From the NCBI RefSeq assembly GCF_011759365.1, contig NZ_JAARLZ010000004.1:248001-312000 (forward strand): a DNA stretch of 64,000 nt, given 5' to 3'. Positions 12,284 through 20,552 of this stretch are shown here, piece by piece. Under the pieces are notes generated by a model. That model saw only the letters and a list, made by a program, of their open reading frames with translations. It was not told the origin of the DNA and ran no database searches. The translations under genes and the position numbers were made by a program. Each line of letters opens with the position of its first letter. Positions within the stretch are counted from its first letter, which is position 1. This DNA comes from Luteibacter anthropi. Lineage in GTDB: Bacteria > Pseudomonadota > Gammaproteobacteria > Xanthomonadales > Rhodanobacteraceae.

Positions 12284-13000
12284 GTGGTGAGCAATACCTC
12301 CTGGAACATCCTCTGCGACTTCGACGGCACCATCGCCGTGGAAGACGTCATCGACTCGCTGCTCGACAATTTCGGCCGTCCCGGCTGGGAAGTCCTTGAG
12401 CGCGACTGGCGCGCGGGCATCATCGGTTCGGCCGTGTGCATGGCCGGCCAGGTGGCCCTGCTCGACATGGATCGCCCGCAGCTCGACCGCCACCTGGCGG
12501 GCCTGCGCATCGACCACGGCTTTGCCGCGTTCGTGAAGGCCACCATCGAACACAACATCCCCATGGAGATCGTCAGCGACGGCCTGGACCACGCGATCCA
12601 CGCGATCCTCGCCAACCATGGCATCGCCAGCCTGCCCACCGTGGCCAACCACCTGAACCAGGCCGGTCCGCGCCAGTGGAACCTCACCTCGCCGTTCAGC
12701 GCCCCGGGCTGCCGCAGCGGCACCTGCAAGTGCGCGCGCGTGGCCTCGGCCAAGGCGCGTGGCGGCAAGACCCTGCTCATCGGTGATGGCGCCTCCGACT
12801 TCTGCGCGGCCGACCGCGTCGATTTCGTATTCGCCAAGAACCGCCTGATCGAACACTGCCGCGCCGCGGGCATCCCGTATGCCCCGATCGCCAGCTTCGA
12901 CGAAGCCCTCGAATTGCTTCCCGCCCTGCTCGACGGTCGCCTGCCTCCGCAGGCCGTCATGCCCACCATTCTGCCGAGCTCCCAGGAAATCCCTGCATGA
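12284..13000 (+). CDS. HAD-IB phosphatase (MtnX/SerB-like)
   Basis: The protein has about 238 residues with the HAD nucleophile motif CDFDGT (Asp 11-13), motif II at IVSDGLD, and motif IV LLIGDGASDFCAA. This resembles MtnX-like phosphatases that act on small phosphorylated metabolites. The Cys-rich segment GCRSGTCKCARVA is typical of the MtnX-like group and may bind metal. The start is taken as GTG 12284, with AAGG ten bases upstream; the next codon is also GTG. It heads a four-gene operon with an aminotransferase, an acyltransferase and an arginase-fold protein. No other methionine-salvage gene is nearby, so a true mtnX role is unlikely. Confidence 0.85.
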   Translation: MVSNTSWNILCDFDGTIAVEDVIDSLLDNFGRPGWEVLERDWRAGIIGSAVCMAGQVALLDMDRPQLDRHLAGLRIDHGFAAFVKATIEHNIPMEIVSDGLDHAIHAILANHGIASLPTVANHLNQAGPRQWNLTSPFSAPGCRSGTCKCARVASAKARGGKTLLIGDGASDFCAADRVDFVFAKNRLIEHCRAAGIPYAPIASFDEALELLPALLDGRLPPQAVMPTILPSSQEIPA

Positions 13001-14403
13001 ACGTGTTTGCCAAGAACTCCGATGTCGTGATCGACGACGCGACCCTGCTTGCCGACGAAGCGAAGTACTGCTCGTTCGGTGACACCGTCCATTACGTCGA
13101 TCCGCCGAAGATCTTCCGCCACGCCGAAGGCAGCTACATCTACGACAGCGAGAACATCCCGTTCCTCGACCTGCAGATGTGGTACTCGGCCGTGAACTTC
13201 GGTTACGGCAACAAGCGCCTCAACGATCGCCTGAAGTCGCAGATCGACCTGCTGCCGCAGGTGGCCAGCCAGTACCTGCACCAGGGCAAGATCGAACTTG
13301 CCAAGACCATCGCGGTCGATGCGAAGCAGAAGTTCGGCGTCGACGGCCGCTGCCACTTCAACGTGGGTGGCGCGCAGGCGGTGGAAGACTCGCTCAAGCT
13401 CGTGCGCAACGCGCGCGGCGGCAAGAGCCTGATGTTCGCCTTCGAGGGCGGCTACCACGGCCGTACCCTGGGCGCTTCGTCCATCACCTCCAGCTACCGC
13501 TACCGTCGTCGCTTCGGCCACTTCGGCGAGCGCGCGCAGTTCATCCCGTTCCCGTATCCGTTCCGTCGTCCGAAGGGCATGACCCCCGAGGAATACTCCG
13601 ACGCCTGCGTCCGTCAGTTCGAGCGTCTGTTCGAGACCGAATACAACGGCGTGTGGGACCCCAAGGTCAACGAAGCCGAATACGCTGCTTTCTACGTCGA
13701 GCCGATCCAGGGCACCGGCGGCTACGTCATCCCGCCGAAGAACTTCTTCATCGACCTCAAGAAGGTGCTCGACAAGTACGGCATCCTCATGGTCGTCGAT
13801 GAAATCCAGATGGGTTTCTGGCGTACCGGCAAGCTGTGGTCGATCGAGCACTTCGGCGTCACGCCGGACGTCCTCGTCTTCGGCAAGGCACTCACCAACG
13901 GCCTGAACCCGCTGTCGGGCATCTGGGCCCGTGAAGAGCTGATCAACCCGACCGTGTTCCCGCCGGGTTCCACCCATTCCACGTTCAACTCCAACCCGCT
14001 GGGCACCGCCCTGGGCCTGGAAGTGATCCAGATGGGTTACGAGCTCGACTACGAAACCAAGGTGGCCGAGAAGGGCAAGCACTTCCTCGAGGGCCTGCGC
14101 GACCTGCAGAAGCGCCACAAGGAAATCGGCGACGTCGACGGCCTGGGCCTCGCGCTGCGCGCCGAGATCTGCACCGAAGACGGCTTCACCCCGAACAAGG
14201 CGCTGCTCGACCGCATGGTCGACATCGGCCTGGCCGGTGGCCTGACTCATGAAGGCAAGAAGATCGGCCTCGTGCTCGACGTGGGCGGCTGGTACAAGAA
14301 CGTGATCACGTTCGCGCCGTCGCTCGACATCAGCCACGACGAGATCGACCTCGCCATCTCCCTGCTCGACCAGCTCCTCACGCTTGCCAAGCGTGGCGGC
14401 TGA
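12997..14403 (+). CDS. Class III PLP-dependent aminotransferase
   Basis: The 468-residue enzyme has the class III fold: FNVGGAQAVEDSLK for phosphate binding, EGGYHGRTLGA, VDEIQMGFWRTGKLW containing the PLP-contacting Asp, and the Schiff-base lysine in FGKALTNGLNPLSG. It belongs with ornithine/4-aminobutyrate/diaminobutyrate-type transaminases; the exact amino donor is not evident. The ATG overlaps the phosphatase stop by four bases. Codon use is strongly biased toward GC-rich third positions, suggesting good expression. Confidence 0.93.
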   Translation: MNVFAKNSDVVIDDATLLADEAKYCSFGDTVHYVDPPKIFRHAEGSYIYDSENIPFLDLQMWYSAVNFGYGNKRLNDRLKSQIDLLPQVASQYLHQGKIELAKTIAVDAKQKFGVDGRCHFNVGGAQAVEDSLKLVRNARGGKSLMFAFEGGYHGRTLGASSITSSYRYRRRFGHFGERAQFIPFPYPFRRPKGMTPEEYSDACVRQFERLFETEYNGVWDPKVNEAEYAAFYVEPIQGTGGYVIPPKNFFIDLKKVLDKYGILMVVDEIQMGFWRTGKLWSIEHFGVTPDVLVFGKALTNGLNPLSGIWAREELINPTVFPPGSTHSTFNSNPLGTALGLEVIQMGYELDYETKVAEKGKHFLEGLRDLQKRHKEIGDVDGLGLALRAEICTEDGFTPNKALLDRMVDIGLAGGLTHEGKKIGLVLDVGGWYKNVITFAPSLDISHDEIDLAISLLDQLLTLAKRGG

Positions 14404-14420
14404 TCGCCGGTAAAGATCCG

Positions 14421-15485
14421 GTGGCGTTCGTGAACCAGCTCGAGCCGGATTCCCTGCTCGGGCACTTCAGGCGCCATCCGCCGCCGATGTTTCATCCCAT
14501 CCCCGCGGCGGATGGCGCGCCACTTTTCGTGGCGCCGTTCGATCTGCTCACGACCGCCGACGAAGACCTTCGTCGGCGTGTTTCGTCGTGGCCGCTGCAA
14601 AAACTGCTCAGGCGCCTGCTGGTGCAACGCACCTGCTTTGCCGGCACGACCGTGTCGGAATACTCGCTGTTTGTCGCGTCCAGCGATCCGGTGAAGGTGG
14701 CGCGTGACTGGGTGCGTCAGTTCGGCAGCGAAAATCCGCTGCTGATCGTGAAGGATCTCGCCGTCGACTCGCCGCTGACCAGCGCGGCCGATCGTGCGTG
14801 GACCGGGCGTTTCGTCGAGGCGGCGCGTGATGTGGGCTACATCCTCGTCGAGGGCCAGGCCCTGGCCTATGTGCCCATCGATTTCACCTCCACCGACGAA
14901 TACCTGTCGCGCCTTTCGTCGTCGCGCCGGAAGAACCTGCGCCGCAAGCTGCGCTCGCGCGAAAAACTCCGGGTGGAGCGCATCCTCACGGGTGAGGCGT
15001 TCGCCACCGATGCCATGGTGGACACCTATTACGCCCTGTTCGAGAACGTCTACGACCAGAGCGAAATCCACTTCGACAAGCTCAGTCGCGATTTCTTCGC
15101 AGCGGTGCTGCGCGATGCCGGTGCCGTCGTTTTCAGCTACTACGCCGATGACCAGCTGGTCGGCTGGAATCTCTGCTACGAGCACGACGGCAAGCTGCTC
15201 GACAAGTACGTGGGCTTTTCGTATCCCGCAGCGCGGGATCTCGACCTGTATTTCGTCAGCTGGTTCGTGAACCTCGAATACGCCATCGAGCGCGGCCTGA
15301 CTCACTACGTGGCAGGCTGGACCGATCCGGAAGTGAAGGCGCAGCTGGGTGCGCGCTTCCATCTCACCCGCCATGCGGTGTACGTGCGCAATCCGATCCT
15401 GCGCACGATACTGCGGCGTTTCCAGCATCACTTCGAATCCGATAGCCAATGGGGGGCACACGATGCGGCAGCCGGTCGTTCTTGA
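14421..15485 (+). CDS. BioF2/FemAB-like acyltransferase (GNAT superfamily)
   Basis: The 354-residue protein resembles the Acetyltransf_6/FemAB-like branch of GNAT enzymes: the basic motif SSSRRKNLRRKLR near 175-187, then YYALFENVYDQSEIHF, SYYADDQLVGWNL and KYVGFSYPAARDLDLYF. Such enzymes join amino acids or acyl groups to amines. The start is GTG 14421, 17 bases after the aminotransferase stop, with a weak ribosome-binding site. The 3' end overlaps the next gene by 23 bp in another frame, indicating coupled translation. Confidence 0.75.
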   Translation: MAFVNQLEPDSLLGHFRRHPPPMFHPIPAADGAPLFVAPFDLLTTADEDLRRRVSSWPLQKLLRRLLVQRTCFAGTTVSEYSLFVASSDPVKVARDWVRQFGSENPLLIVKDLAVDSPLTSAADRAWTGRFVEAARDVGYILVEGQALAYVPIDFTSTDEYLSRLSSSRRKNLRRKLRSREKLRVERILTGEAFATDAMVDTYYALFENVYDQSEIHFDKLSRDFFAAVLRDAGAVVFSYYADDQLVGWNLCYEHDGKLLDKYVGFSYPAARDLDLYFVSWFVNLEYAIERGLTHYVAGWTDPEVKAQLGARFHLTRHAVYVRNPILRTILRRFQHHFESDSQWGAHDAAAGRS

Positions 15486-16323
15486 TGTCGACGGCTCGCT
15501 CGGCCCCCTGGCGCGGCGCATCGTATTGCCGTTGCGCGAGTGGGAAGAGACGATCCGATTCGGTTGTTCGCTGGCCAACATGCAGCGTTTTTCGAAGACG
15601 CTGGTGGAAACCCTGCCGCGTGAACATGGCACGGTGTTCCTGGGCAGCGGTGACTTCCATCACCTGACCTGGCCGCTGGTTGAGCGGGTGCCGGGCAGCG
15701 AGCGTTTCCAGGTGGTGGTGCTCGACAACCACCCCGACAACATGCGTTTTCCCTTCGGCGTGCATTGCGGTTCATGGGTGCGCAAGGTGGCGATGATGCC
15801 GCGCGTATCGCACGTGCATGTCATCGGTATCACGTCGTCCGACATCGGCCGTGGGCATTCGTGGGAGAACTATCTCGGTCCGCTACGCGCGGGCAAGCTC
15901 ACGTACTGGTCCACAGGCGTGGATGTGAGCTGGGCACGCCGGGTTGGTCTGGCGCAGGGGTTCCGCAGTTTCGAGTCATCGGAGGCGATGGTGGATGCCT
16001 TCGTTGACGACCAGCAGGGCAGCCGCGAGGCCACCTACCTGTCGATCGACAAGGACGCCTACGCACCCGACGTGGCAATGACGAACTGGGACCAGGGCAC
16101 GCTCAGCGAGGCGGGCGGTGCGGCAATCATCGACGCGCTGCGCGGCCGCGTGATCGGCAGCGACGTCACCGGTGAGATTTCGCGCTACCAGTACAAGACA
16201 TGGTGGAAGCGTCGCCTGAGCGCGATGGACGGCCAGGAAGACATCGACCCGGCCCGCCTGGCCGCATGGCAGGCCCAGCAGCACGCCCTGAACGTCCGCC
16301 TCCTCTCCCTCATCCACCGCTAA
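15463..16323 (+). CDS. Arginase-fold (ureohydrolase-like) protein
   Basis: The 286-residue protein keeps the order of arginase-superfamily metal motifs in variant form: GSGDFHHL in place of GGDHS, VLDNHPDN in place of DAHxD, and LSIDKDAYAPD in place of SxDxDxxDP. These would still give Asp/His ligands for a binuclear Mn site, so hydrolysis of a guanidino or related C-N bond is plausible. The start ATG 15463 has a GGGGGG ribosome-binding site six bases upstream and lies inside the preceding gene's 3' end. It is the last gene of the operon; a REP follows within five bases of the stop. Confidence 0.75.
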   Translation: MRQPVVLDVDGSLGPLARRIVLPLREWEETIRFGCSLANMQRFSKTLVETLPREHGTVFLGSGDFHHLTWPLVERVPGSERFQVVVLDNHPDNMRFPFGVHCGSWVRKVAMMPRVSHVHVIGITSSDIGRGHSWENYLGPLRAGKLTYWSTGVDVSWARRVGLAQGFRSFESSEAMVDAFVDDQQGSREATYLSIDKDAYAPDVAMTNWDQGTLSEAGGAAIIDALRGRVIGSDVTGEISRYQYKTWWKRRLSAMDGQEDIDPARLAAWQAQQHALNVRLLSLIHR

Positions 16324-16327
16324 CCCC

Positions 16328-16869
16328 TGTAGGAGCGCGCCTGCGCGCGACCGGTTGAAACGGCGCGCTCCGTAGCAAAGCCACGCTCCCTACCGAAGGG
16401 GGGCGAATCGCATCGGCGATGGTGAGCTCCGTAGTTAAGCAGCCTTTGGAGGCTTCGCTCCATAGGAAGGGCTCGCCTTCCGGCCTCGCGCTCGGCGCTC
16501 GAACGTGGCTAAGAACGAGCCGGCGAGGGCGGCCCTTGTCGCTCCGGCCTGCGGTGTCCCTCGGGAAAGGAGGAGTCGCTGCGCGGCTAGTGTTTTAATG
16601 GCTTGCGCCCCTTCGGGCCCGGTGAGCGTGCGGGGTTTCTCGACTCGGCCTCCGTGTCTCGGCGGGAAATGGCGGTCATCCTGACCGCCACCCTTCGGGC
16701 CTTTTCCGCCCACTCCCCTCACTTCCATCAAGTCGCGCCAAGGGCCGCCCCGTCGCCTCTGTCGAACGTGATCGCAGGCTGTTGTAGGAGCGTGCTTGCG
16801 TGCGACCGGTTGTCGCGAGAATTATCATCGCATTCGCATAACCGGTCGCGCGCAAGGCGCGCTCCTACA
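16328..16869 (+). repeat. Composite REP-bounded element, copy A
   Basis: This ~540-bp stretch begins with a forward REP and ends with a REP inverted pair (16784-16869). Between them lies a core shared with the elements at 28369, 29464 (inverted), 43140 and, truncated, 47375. Core landmarks are CTCGGGAAAGGA, GCCCCTTCGGGC, and two adjacent hairpins: GGCGGTCA/TGACCGCC at 16671-16689, then CCCTTCGGG followed by CCTTTTCC. The apparent small ORFs in it are not conserved as proteins. It separates two convergent genes and could end transcription from both sides. Confidence 0.85.
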
Positions 16870-16877
16870 TGGTGTGG

Positions 16878-17894
16878 TTACCAGCGGCCTATGAGGTGTT
16901 GTACGAGCAGGCTGGTCAGTGCCACGGCGGCCCACACGCCCAGTCCCAGCAGGATCGGGCGTGGTCCCGTCGATGCCATGCGGCGCAGGTCGGCGGAGAG
17001 GCCGATGGCGGTCAATGCCACGATGATCAGGCATTCCGCGATGAAGTGGATCACCGGCAGGGCTGCTTCGGGAATGACGCCTGCCGTGCGGATCGCCGAT
17101 GCGACCAGGAACCACAGGATGAACCAGGGGAAGATCTTCGCCAGGCTGAAGTCGGTGGCGCCGCCGCGCTTTTCTTTCCACGCGACGACGAGTGCGATGA
17201 CGAGGCAGATGGGAATGATCAGCGTGGCGCGGGTGAGCTTCACGATGGTGGCGTAATCGCCCGCCGCGTGGCTGTAGCTGTAGCCGGCCGCTACCACCGA
17301 CGAGGTGTCGTTGATCGCCGTACCAGCCCACAGGCCGAAGCCGAGGTCGGAGAGGCCGAGCCAGTGGCCGAAAGCGGGGAAGGTGAGCACCGCCACGAGG
17401 TTGAACAGAAAGATGGTGGATATGGCGAACGCAGTGTCGTGTTCGTCGGGTTTCACGATGGGCACGACGGCGGCGATGGCGGAACCACCACAGATGGCGG
17501 TGCCTACGCCGACGAGCAGCTTGAGCATGTCATGCACGCGCAGCAGCTTGCCCAGGCCCCAGGCAGCGAGGCCGGCGGCCGCCACGGTGGCGAGGGTCAC
17601 AGACAGCGATTCCATGCCGGTGTGTGCGACCTGGGTGAGGCTGAGGCCGAAGCCGAGCGCGATGATCGACCATTGCAGCACCTGCTTGGAGGCGAAGCGG
17701 ATGCCGGGCTGGAAGCGGGCGGAAGGAGCGGCTAAGTGGCGGACGAGGATGCCGAGCACGATGCCGCAGACCGCGCCTCCGACCAGGGGCATGAGCCGGC
17801 CAAGGCCGTAGGCGATGGCGGCGACGCCGAAGGCCAGCGCGATGCCGGGCAGGCGGGATTCGGCTGCGGGAGATGAGAGGGGGACGGTAGCCAC
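16878..17894 (-). CDS. YeiH-family putative sulfate exporter
   Basis: The 338-residue protein has about ten hydrophobic helices and the conserved YeiH/UPF0324 segments GVGTAICGGSAIAAVVP and GLWAGTAINDTSSVVAAGYSY. The start is GTG 17894, with AAGGA eight bases upstream; the frame is open for another 19 codons but without a ribosome-binding site. The family is annotated as sulfate or sulfonate-related exporters, and experimental support for the substrate is limited. It is divergent from a LysR gene, the same arrangement as yeiH/yeiE in enterobacteria. Confidence 0.92.
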   Translation of the reverse strand: MATVPLSSPAAESRLPGIALAFGVAAIAYGLGRLMPLVGGAVCGIVLGILVRHLAAPSARFQPGIRFASKQVLQWSIIALGFGLSLTQVAHTGMESLSVTLATVAAAGLAAWGLGKLLRVHDMLKLLVGVGTAICGGSAIAAVVPIVKPDEHDTAFAISTIFLFNLVAVLTFPAFGHWLGLSDLGFGLWAGTAINDTSSVVAAGYSYSHAAGDYATIVKLTRATLIIPICLVIALVVAWKEKRGGATDFSLAKIFPWFILWFLVASAIRTAGVIPEAALPVIHFIAECLIIVALTAIGLSADLRRMASTGPRPILLGLGVWAAVALTSLLVQHLIGRW

Positions 17895-17958
17895 GGGGTG
17901 GATCCTTCGCTTGGGACCCGGGAATTGTCGCGTGCCCACATCCATAAGCATATTGAAA

Positions 17959-17983
17959 ATGATTTATTCAGTGTATAAATCAT
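17959..17983. promoter_or_regulatory. Perfect palindrome, probable LysR operator
   Basis: Nine-base perfect arms ATGATTTAT (17959-17967) and ATAAATCAT (17975-17983) surround a seven-base spacer and end five bases before the LysR start codon. LysR proteins bind interrupted T-N11-A palindromes in divergent promoters; this AT-rich site in a GC-rich genome fits both autoregulation and control of the exporter gene. Confidence 0.7.
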
Positions 17984-17987
17984 CCTT

Positions 17988-18875
17988 ATGCATTCGGTCA
18001 GCCCTCGTCAGTTGGATGTTTTCGTTGCCATCGCGACGACGGGCAGCGTGCGCGCTGCCAGTGAGCAGTTGTTCCTGAGCCAGCCTGCGGCGTCCATGGC
18101 GTTGGCGGAGCTGGAGCGGCAGCTCGGGGCGCCGTTGTTTGACCGTGAGCGGGGGCGTCTGCGTCTGAACGATCGTGGCCGCGATCTGCTGCCGCTGGCC
18201 CGCGAGCTGATCGAGCGTCACGCGGAATTCGGTCGTCGCGCGCAGGGTGGTGTGGCCGAGCTGGCGGGGGAGATCGGGGTCGGGGCGAGCAATACGGTGG
18301 GCAATTACCTGGTGGGTGACCTGCTGGGGCCGTTCGCCGAAGCCCATCCTGGTGTGTCGTTGCGTCTGGGTGTGTCCAATACCGCACAGATTGCGCAGGG
18401 CGTGCTCGACCATGAGTACGACATCGGTTGTGTCGAAGGGCCGGTGACGCATCCGTCATTGGAATCGCGGCCGTGGCGGGAGGATCGGCTGGTGGTCTGT
18501 GCGCGTCCTGCGCATCCACTGGCGGGTAAGAAGCGTCTGCGGCGTGAGGATTTTGCCGGTGAGCGCTGGGTATTGCGCGAGCGGGGCTCGGCTACGCGAG
18601 CGCTCAGCGAACGTGCCCTGGCGGAATTGCCGGAAGGGCACACCGTGCTGGAGCTGGATCAGTCGGAGGCGATCAAGCAGGCAGTGATTGCCGGACTGGG
18701 TATTGCGTGCCTGCCCGTAGTGGCGGTGAGCGACGCTGTGCAGACCGGGCGCCTGTGCGTACTGCCTACGCCCTTTCTGGATTTGCGAAGAATGCTGTCG
18801 ATCCTGCTGCACCGGCGGAGATACCGTGGAGCGGTACTCGAAGCGTATCTTGCGTCCCTGAATCAGACCACCTAG
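17988..18875 (+). CDS. LysR-family transcriptional regulator
   Basis: The 295-residue protein has an N-terminal winged helix-turn-helix (QLDVFVAIATTGSVRAASEQ, then LSQPAASMALAELERQLG) and a periplasmic-binding-like effector domain from about 90. It is divergent from the YeiH-type exporter and likely controls it through the palindrome at 17959-17983. The relation resembles YeiE-YeiH, though the ligand cannot be inferred. The TAG stop coincides with the first base of the 205-bp tandem repeat. Confidence 0.93.
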   Translation: MHSVSPRQLDVFVAIATTGSVRAASEQLFLSQPAASMALAELERQLGAPLFDRERGRLRLNDRGRDLLPLARELIERHAEFGRRAQGGVAELAGEIGVGASNTVGNYLVGDLLGPFAEAHPGVSLRLGVSNTAQIAQGVLDHEYDIGCVEGPVTHPSLESRPWREDRLVVCARPAHPLAGKKRLRREDFAGERWVLRERGSATRALSERALAELPEGHTVLELDQSEAIKQAVIAGLGIACLPVVAVSDAVQTGRLCVLPTPFLDLRRMLSILLHRRRYRGAVLEAYLASLNQTT

Positions 18876-19560
18876 CCGTCGTTCCAGCGGAAGCTGGAAC
18901 CTGGCGCGATGCAGTCGGTTGTCGCGAGGACGCTTCCTACGCCAGAGCCGATGTAGCGCCCTTGCTGTGCTGGTGAACCGGGGCGCTGGGTTCCTGTTTT
19001 CACAGGAACGACGGGTAGGAATGTAGCGGTAACCCTAACCAAGCCGCCGGGTAGGGACGTTTCGACAACCCCGCCCGAAGCCGTCGTTCCAGCGAAAGCT
19101 GGAACCCAGTGCGATGCAGCCGGTTGTCGCGCTAACACCCCCTACGCCAGAGCCGATGCAGCGCCCTCGTCTTACTGGCAAACCGGGGCGCTGGGTTCCT
19201 GTTTTCACAGGAACGACGGGTAGGAATGTAGCGGTAACCCTAACCAAGCCGCCGGGTAGGGAAGTTTCGACAACCCCGCCCGAAGCCGTCGTTCCAGCGA
19301 AAGCTGGAACCCAGCGCGGTGCAGACGGTTGTCGCGCTAACACCCCCTACGCCAGAGCCGATGCAGCGCCCTCGCCTTACTGGCAAACCGGGGCGCTGGG
19401 TTCCTGTTTTCACAGGAACGACGGGTAGGAATGTAGCGGTAACCCTAACCAAGCCGCCGGGTAGGGACGTTTCGACAACCCCGCCCGAAGCCGTCGTTCC
19501 AGCGAAAGCTGGAACCCAGTGCGGTGCAGTCGGTTATCGCGATAACGCAGCTACAGCTCT
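18875..19560 (+). repeat. 205-bp tandem repeat, 3.3 copies
   Basis: Copies begin at 18875, 19080, 19285 and 19490, an exact 205-bp period; the fourth stops after about 65 bp. Copies 2 and 3 are nearly identical, while copy 1 is more diverged. Each unit holds two hairpins: TTCCAGC/GCTGGAA near its start and GTTCCTGT/ACAGGAAC near position 115. Because 205 is not a multiple of three, each copy shifts frame, so it is not coding. It fills the whole gap between convergent LysR and GGDEF genes. Confidence 0.95.
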
Positions 19561-20552
19561 CAAACACCAAGCACGCTACGGTTCTTCCCGTTTCGCTTCG
19601 CCTCATACATCGCCTCGTCGGCAGAGGCGACCAGGCGATCATAGATATCGCCCTGCTGGAACAACGTCACGCCGATGCTCGCACCGATGCGGGCGGGAAT
19701 ACGAAGATCAACGACGTCGAGCACATAAGGCTCGGCGATCACTTCGCACAAGGTCTTACATCGCGCAAGCGCACCTTCCGCGTCGGCCGTGTCGTGCAGG
19801 AGGATGGCGAACTCGTCACCGCCAAGACGGGCCACCGTATCGCTGCCACGTGTGCGCGCATCGATGCGCGCGGCAATCGCCTTGAGCAGCTCGTCACCGG
19901 CCGCATGGCCATGACCATCGTTCACGCCCTTGAAGCCATCGATATCGATATAAGCCAGGGCAAACGAAGGGCCGCCGGCATTCGCAGCGTCGATGGCGCT
20001 CTCCAGCCGCTCGCGGAACAGCACGCGATTGGGCAGGCCGGTGAGTGCATCGTGCATGGCCTGGTGACGAACGACCTGCTCCATGCGCGTGCGCTCGGCC
20101 ACTTCGCGGGTGAGCTGCTCGTTACGCTGCGACAGCTCATCCAGTGCCTGCTGCAACAGCGCACGCGCCTTGTACAGCTCCAGGAAGATCTTCACCTTCG
20201 ACTGCAGAATCACGTCGTTGATCGGCTTGGCGATGTAATCGACCGCACCCGCCGTGTAGCCCTTGATCCGGTTGATATCGTCCGAATACGCCGCCGTGAC
20301 GAAGATGATCGGCGTCTCGCTCAGGTGGTCGTTCTCGGAGATGAGCTGCGCCACCTCGAAGCCGTCCATCTCCGGCATGTTGACGTCGAGCAACACCAGT
20401 GCGAACTGATGGTCCAGGCACAGCACCAGGGCGTCGTTACCGTTTTCTGCTTCGTAGATATCGGCATCAGCGCGCGCGAGCAGGCGGCGCATGGCGATGA
20501 GGTTGGCGGGGGTGTCGTCAACGACGAGGATCTTCGGGCGAATCGGATTCAT
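19560..20552 (-). CDS. Response regulator with GGDEF domain (diguanylate cyclase)
   Basis: The 330-residue protein has a receiver domain (ILVVDDTPANLIAM; phosphoacceptor Asp in LVLLDVNMPEMDG; Lys in IAKPIND) and a coiled linker near 125-160. A GGDEF domain follows, with the intact active-site motif RLGGDEFAIL and the substrate-binding DALTGLPNR. It should make cyclic di-GMP when phosphorylated. It is the last gene of the signalling operon and overlaps cheB as ATGA, so the histidine kinase at 21956-25612 is its likely partner. Confidence 0.95.
   Translation of the reverse strand: MNPIRPKILVVDDTPANLIAMRRLLARADADIYEAENGNDALVLCLDHQFALVLLDVNMPEMDGFEVAQLISENDHLSETPIIFVTAAYSDDINRIKGYTAGAVDYIAKPINDVILQSKVKIFLELYKARALLQQALDELSQRNEQLTREVAERTRMEQVVRHQAMHDALTGLPNRVLFRERLESAIDAANAGGPSFALAYIDIDGFKGVNDGHGHAAGDELLKAIAARIDARTRGSDTVARLGGDEFAILLHDTADAEGALARCKTLCEVIAEPYVLDVVDLRIPARIGASIGVTLFQQGDIYDRLVASADEAMYEAKRNGKNRSVLGV

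Noticed and set aside
12284-13000. Assignment of the HAD phosphatase as methionine-salvage mtnX
   Set aside because: No other salvage genes are nearby and its operon partners belong to different chemistry; only the fold-level likeness is supported.
12211-14337. Long minus-strand frame opposite the aminotransferase gene
   Set aside because: Antisense shadow of a gene with strongly biased third positions; no recognisable motifs.
16435-16731. Small proteins apparently encoded inside the composite repeats (also 28580-28768, 29375-29770, 43350-43538)
   Set aside because: The peptides are translations of the repeat core and REPs in different frames; frames are not kept between copies, and changes follow hairpin pairing rather than codons.
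18872-19452. Apparent proteins with repeated VPAKAGTQ or VPVKTGTQ segments in the 205-bp repeat
   Set aside because: The unit length is not a multiple of three, both strands are open, and the peptides arise from the hairpins.
18875-19560. Possible CRISPR array in the regular repeats at 18.9, 38.8, 43.5 and 62.3 kb
   Set aside because: Periods of 205, 27-29, 107 and 30 bp lack unique spacers between constant repeats, and no cas genes are present.
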